Positions 59,647 to 64,000 of a stretch of DNA of 64,000 nucleotides are shown one piece after another. Each line of letters opens with the position of its first letter. Position 1 is the stretch's first letter. Position numbers and translations under genes: made by a program. Under the pieces are notes generated by a model. The model saw only the letters and a list, made by a program, of their open reading frames with translations. It made no database searches and was not told the DNA's origin. The DNA is from Pseudevernia furfuracea (lineage: Eukaryota; Ascomycota; Lecanoromycetes; Lecanorales; Parmeliaceae): contig JAIUPT010000038.1 in the NCBI GenBank assembly GCA_022315425.1, forward strand, positions 1,364,001 through 1,428,000, written 5' to 3'.

Positions 59647-60870
59647 GATCGATCGAGAATAAATCTTTTCGTAAATAATAAACATCGAACGATTCGCGAA
59701 AGAATAACGAGAGTAGTCTAAATCTACGACGACTCGAGTAAGGAGATTCACGAAATTCGCAGTTATAAGACTATGTTCGAGAGCTTTCGTAACGATTAGA
59801 TTAATGACTTGATCATCAGCCGCATCGAGAATATTGAAGTCGTTCGAATTGATATTCGAATAGTGCATAATGAAGTTTAGTTTCTTTAAAAAGATATAAT
59901 TAATATTGAGATAATCGTTCTTCTCTGAAGTAGAGACATTAAAAGACGTCTCTTCGATGCGCTTACGCTTATTGCTTAAGAGTTTATTTTCGAAGTCAAA
60001 GATCTTTATCTTCTTCTTCTTTTTCTCTTTCGTTATGAATTTCTTAAACTTAAAATAAGAAAACTTAATTCAGCATTTGACAGAAAAATGTCTAAATTTG
60101 CGATTAGCTATCTTACACGAAAAACAGATCTCACGATTAATGTTAGAGTCGTCGAGATTATTAAAAGTAGCTTATTTGTCTTTGCTCTTATCGTTATAAA
60201 CGATATATATAATTAATTCTTCTTCTTTGAAGAAGATTCTAACTTCTTTATTCACGACGATCACGACAATTTCTTAAAATTTGACGAACTTGTTTTTAAA
60301 GAGATCATGATTTTGAATATAACTTGACTCGAATATGTCGTAAGAGTCGTCAAGTCTTATAAGAAAAATTAAAATTCGTAGAGACTTCGAAATAACGAGA
60401 AATTTATGAAGACTGATAATGTCGAAGATAATCTTACGAAAGTTCTTTTCGTATTAACGAACTCTCTCTTCTTTAAGAGTGAGATCGAATATTCGACGCA
60501 TTAATTTCTTATAGAGACTCGTGCTCTTAAACTAATAGTTCTTGATTAGAGCATCGAGCATAATCTGAGAGTCTTTATCGTCGAATTCGACTTCGACGAG
60601 TTCACGATCGCTATTCTCGAAACGATAAAAGATAACGATATAGACTTTATAATTAATAATCGCATTAAAGAAAATAAGATTGTTAAGCATTAATCAATTG
60701 TTGATATTCTACTTTCATCGACGATATCTTAGATTGAACTTTAAAATAATAATAAAGTTTAGAGAGAAAGCGCTTTTCTCTTCGAGAGAATTAGTCGTTA
60801 AAACTACTAAGACTAACATATTTCTTACGACGTCTTATGCGCTTGATTCTTCGTCGATTATGAATATTTA
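59647..60870 (-). pseudogene. Copia-1e fragment: protease and part of Gag
   Basis: Begins at GATCGATCGAG, matching about 10772 of Copia-1b, and runs to a point matching about 11990. The protease site at about 59720 reads DLDYSRYSF for DSGCSRxxF. At about 60075-60130 the knuckle reads CFSCKIANRKFRHFSVKC, the copy that still keeps the His. It is cut on the right at about 60870 by Gypsy sequence. Confidence 0.8.
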
Positions 60871-63143
60871 GTGATTATTGTCATACGCGATTTATAGTAT
60901 ATTCTTGATCAATAACTTTGATATGTATAGTCGTTTAAGACCTGTGAATTTGTTTCTATAAAAGATAAGACTCGAATCTGTGATGTCACGAATAAAAGAA
61001 AGCTCGACGCTCTCGTCGTCGACAATAAGTCTAATATTAATATCAATGACTTCAGCTATTCTACTTCAGCGACGATTACTCTAATAGTCATATATAAGTC
61101 TTCTGCGAAAGACTTTATTCATTTTCACTATAATAATAGAGTAGATATAAAGACTGTTATTGTTATCGATTGTTTACGTAGCGCAGACATATAATGCGTC
61201 AAGCTTTGAATAATCTTCGAGTAGTATTGACTTGTTACTAACAAGACGTGAGAGAGCATTTAACACGATATGTTCTTTATCAGACTTATATTTAACATCG
61301 AGTTGAAATTGACGAAGAAACTGAGAAGCTCGAATTAGTCTTATATTTATTCTTATAATTGAAGTTGTTGATATAATAGACGACTATCTCATAATATCGA
61401 GAATAGCTGAATAATCTATCTAAATAACGATAGAGTGCTTAGACGACTTCATTAGGTAACGAACTTTCTTGATCGTTCACATAAAACCTGTTATCTCAAG
61501 CTCAGTTGATCAGTAGTTCTTTTCGATAGCGGTCAACATTTTAAAGAGAAACATGATTGATTCAATAATAGTTTTAGACGATTATTTGCCTATGACAATA
61601 AGGTTCTTTTTGATATGAAAGACTTGTACTTCGAAGTCTCACTCTCTTAAGACGTCAAGATCGATTTATAGAGTTCTGTCGAGATCGAAGTGTATTAACA
61701 ATAAGAATCTACTTAAGACTTTTTATAGACTATTAAAGCTCTGCTTCTCTTGTGAGAAAGTCTTTAATAAATGCATCTTAAATAAATATGCACGACGCGA
61801 ATTGTCTTTTGTAGATGCTTTCTTAAGAAGTCGAGTCTTCAAGTTCTATAGCGAACTAGCAAGCTAAGCGTAATAATATATTGAACTGCGAAGATAGTCT
61901 GTTAATTTAAGATAATACTTAAGATTCTCGAGAATGCTTAAGTAAGAGATTTCGTTGATAGTCTTAAGCTTATTTTCAGCTGTTATCATGTCAAAAGAAT
62001 CAATCTTATGATCAAGCAGATTGATATTCGAATAGTTTAAAAAGATCTTGATTGATGTTATGATAATGTTATATTCGATTAGAAGTTGAAAAAGTCTTCG
62101 AAGATGAGCGATGTGCTTACGCAAACTCTTAAATTCAATAACGATGTCGTTAATGTACGCTTAGACGAAATCCTTAATAGAGCGTAAGATTTTGTCGATC
62201 TATCGTTGTATATATGTTATAAAGTTTATATATCTCATGATAGACATATTAAATGTTTTTTGACCTCGATGAGAGATCACTATGAACATATATCGATGAT
62301 CTTAATGCATTAATTATTGATAAAAGAACGACATTGCATTAAGAATCGATAAATATATATATTCTAGCAATCTTACTATGATGTTAGTTTGCAGTGATAC
62401 GAGATAGACGTCAGACATAATAAGGTCGTTAAGGCCTCTAATGTCTATCACAGCCCTGTTCTTGCGCTGTCGTTAAATAGCGTTTTTCAAACGACGAAAA
62501 TAGAGTAGCTGAATAACGTAGACTTGATTGTATACTCAAGCCTATTTTGACGTTGTAAATCATCGAAAGTCTCGTCTATCACGATCTTATTCTTGATGTC
62601 AAGTGAATAGATCTTAATACGATTCGACTTTGACAGTCTTGATTGTTAATCGTCTCGAAGCGATAGCTTCATCAAGTTCTTCTTTGAGATGTTGATAAAG
62701 TCTTTATTCTTTCATAAAGTAGGAAACTCATTTATTAAATTCGAAAGAATCTTGATATTTTAATTGTTGTCGTAAATTATGACATTATTTGACAGCTTGA
62801 TTTCTGTGACAGCGTCGATCATATCGATTGTCTAACTCATATAAGTAAGCTAAGAAAGACTTTCTATCAAGCTTATCGATGTTGCGATAACAATAATAAC
62901 AGCTTTCTTGATTCAGCTGACCTTGCTTAAATAAGAGACTATACTTATCAAAGACTTCGAGCTATCTGTCGAAGGCTTTAATAGATTCTTTAATTCGACA
63001 AAGAACATATTCTCATAGTCTATCTCGCACAGCATATCGAGACGAAGTCTTTTAAAAATTTATATAACATTATCGATCTCGTTCTTGACGAGAACGTCTG
63101 TTATGCGCGAGTTCATTAGATACGTATATATAATCAGATTTCG
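60871..63143 (-). pseudogene. Remnant I: RNase H and reverse transcriptase
   Basis: RT reads ISHRGQKTFNMSIMRYINFI at about 62215-62285 and AYINDIVIEFKSLRKHIAHL near 62120-62160 (YVDD to YIND). It continues with the thumb NINLLDHKIDSFDMITAENKL and YYLKLTDYLRSS (61864-62124). RNase H occupies about 60950-61860. Stops break it throughout. The start of the integrase zinc region is at 60871-60960. Confidence 0.75.
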
Positions 63144-63566
63144 TTATAATATTGATTCGAAAATGAAGTCTCTCTCAGATAGCCCCTTTGAGATATCGAT
63201 CGAAATCATGATATCAGATCGAGGTATTATGATAAGTAATCTTTTAACGTGAATAACGCGTCTTTGATAGAGATCACGCTGTCGACTCGTTATGATAGCG
63301 ATAACTTCACAGCTATTAATGTATATCTTGCTTTGAGCAATGTCGAGCACAATCTTTTTAAGATCTATTATATCATTGCTCAGTAGCATATGAATCTTCA
63401 AGTTATTAATAAGATAAATTTCTCTATAAATGCGACAGAGTACTTTGATATCGTTTTTCTTGATAATAGAGATATATATTAAAATCAATACGTACTCAGC
63501 GATATTATGCGTCGTTGATTTTAGATCTTTGACACGAAGAGATAATGTTATTCTTCGAATTTTCAC
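63144..63566 (-). pseudogene. Remnant I: protease C-terminal part
   Basis: 140 codons open. NIAEYVLILIYIS, REIYLINNLKIHMLLSNDIIDLKKIVLDIAQ and final LSERDFIFESIL align with the protease segments at 1042-1542 and 26814-27302. The active-site part would lie at about 63570-63700 and is not legible. 63567-64000 holds decayed sequence up to the window end. Confidence 0.7.
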
Positions 63567-64000
63567 GTGAGATAACAGTGCTAGTAGTTATGACTTATCT
63601 GTTAAAATAACTTTATAGTTAATGTCGATGTAGATTTTCTCGTCAATAGTATCAAGTAGTAATCGTATAAGAATATAAGTATAATTTTATTCTCGAAAAG
63701 CAAGTTCAATGTCTAGATTTGTCTCGATGAAGTTAGAATCTATGATCTTTATTAAATAAGACTCTTGATGACAAATAGTCTCTGCGAAAGAATTCAGACT
63801 AGCTGTGAGAGACTTCAGTAGATCAATTAAGTCTAACTTTAACGAATTAGTCAAGCAATTAGAATCACGTAAGTGCTTATAAAGTTTTGTCTTAAATGCG
63901 AAGAATACATTGCAGTTGCGGCAGATAGTATGAATATCGACGAAGTTAACAAAGTTAACAAAGGCTTCTTTTAATTAATTCTCGTAATCGTGATCGTCTG

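Larger units (their letters stand above)
60871..64000 (-). mobile_element. Gypsy-2-like remnant I, continues past window end
   Basis: Minus-strand Gypsy pol starting inside the integrase zinc region at 60871 (aligns with 24110-24200 of Gypsy-1), then RNase H, RT, protease. Gag should lie beyond 64000. Heavy RIP. No LTR visible. Confidence 0.75.

Overview
The window looks like a transposon-filled, gene-poor heterochromatic block of a filamentous ascomycete (Pezizomycotina type). Nearly everything recognisable is a broken LTR retrotransposon. The DNA has a strong RIP (repeat-induced point mutation) signature: CpA/TpG are scarce, TpA is abundant, CpG is retained, and Trp/Gln codons of the polyproteins have become stops. 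I found no intact gene, no rRNA or tRNA gene, no CRISPR array and no bacterial or viral operon. The species cannot be named from the sequence.

Layout. 1-3907: minus-strand Ty3/Gypsy element (Gypsy-2) with its 5' LTR at 3704-3907. 3908-4480: fragment of a second Copia family. 4481-5374: AT-rich DNA with an 11-bp and a 34-bp minisatellite. 5375-13406: two Copia-1 copies fused through their LTRs. 13407-14961: a lightly mutated, unidentified gene remnant carrying a solo LTR. About 15100-34742: a minus-strand chromodomain Gypsy (Gypsy-3), split by a Copia-1 copy (17305-31330, target duplication GACGT). That Copia is itself split by a Gypsy-1 element (22406-29839, target duplication ATATT), which holds a 432-bp TIR element. 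34743-38624: plus-strand Gypsy remnant with a solo LTR inside. 38625-46565: plus-strand chromodomain Gypsy-2, interrupted by a solo LTR and by a 1.36-kb insertion with 13-bp flanking repeats. 46566-47190: Copia-1 leader fragment. 47191-49020: Gypsy LTR plus gag. About 49020-51640: old Copia relative. 51640-53146: unidentified gag/protease-like remnant. 53147-59646: nearly full-length Copia-1. 59647-60870: Copia-1 fragment. 60871-64000: minus-strand Gypsy pol running off the window.

Order of events, inferred from nesting and RIP depth. The Gypsy-2 copies, the old Copia and the Gypsy at 60871 are most degraded. Gypsy-3 followed, then Copia-1, then Gypsy-1. The TIR element and the 1.36-kb insertion look least mutated. 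Each family once encoded Gag, protease, integrase, reverse transcriptase and RNase H for its own copying. Here every copy has lost catalytic residues or reading frame, so the block is best read as a RIP-silenced transposon graveyard.

The most informative details are a Copia-1 primer-binding site matching the anticodon arm of initiator tRNA-Met (half-tRNA priming), LTR-LTR recombination scars read from target duplications, two lightly mutated insertions of unknown type, and a possible host-gene remnant next to a minisatellite.
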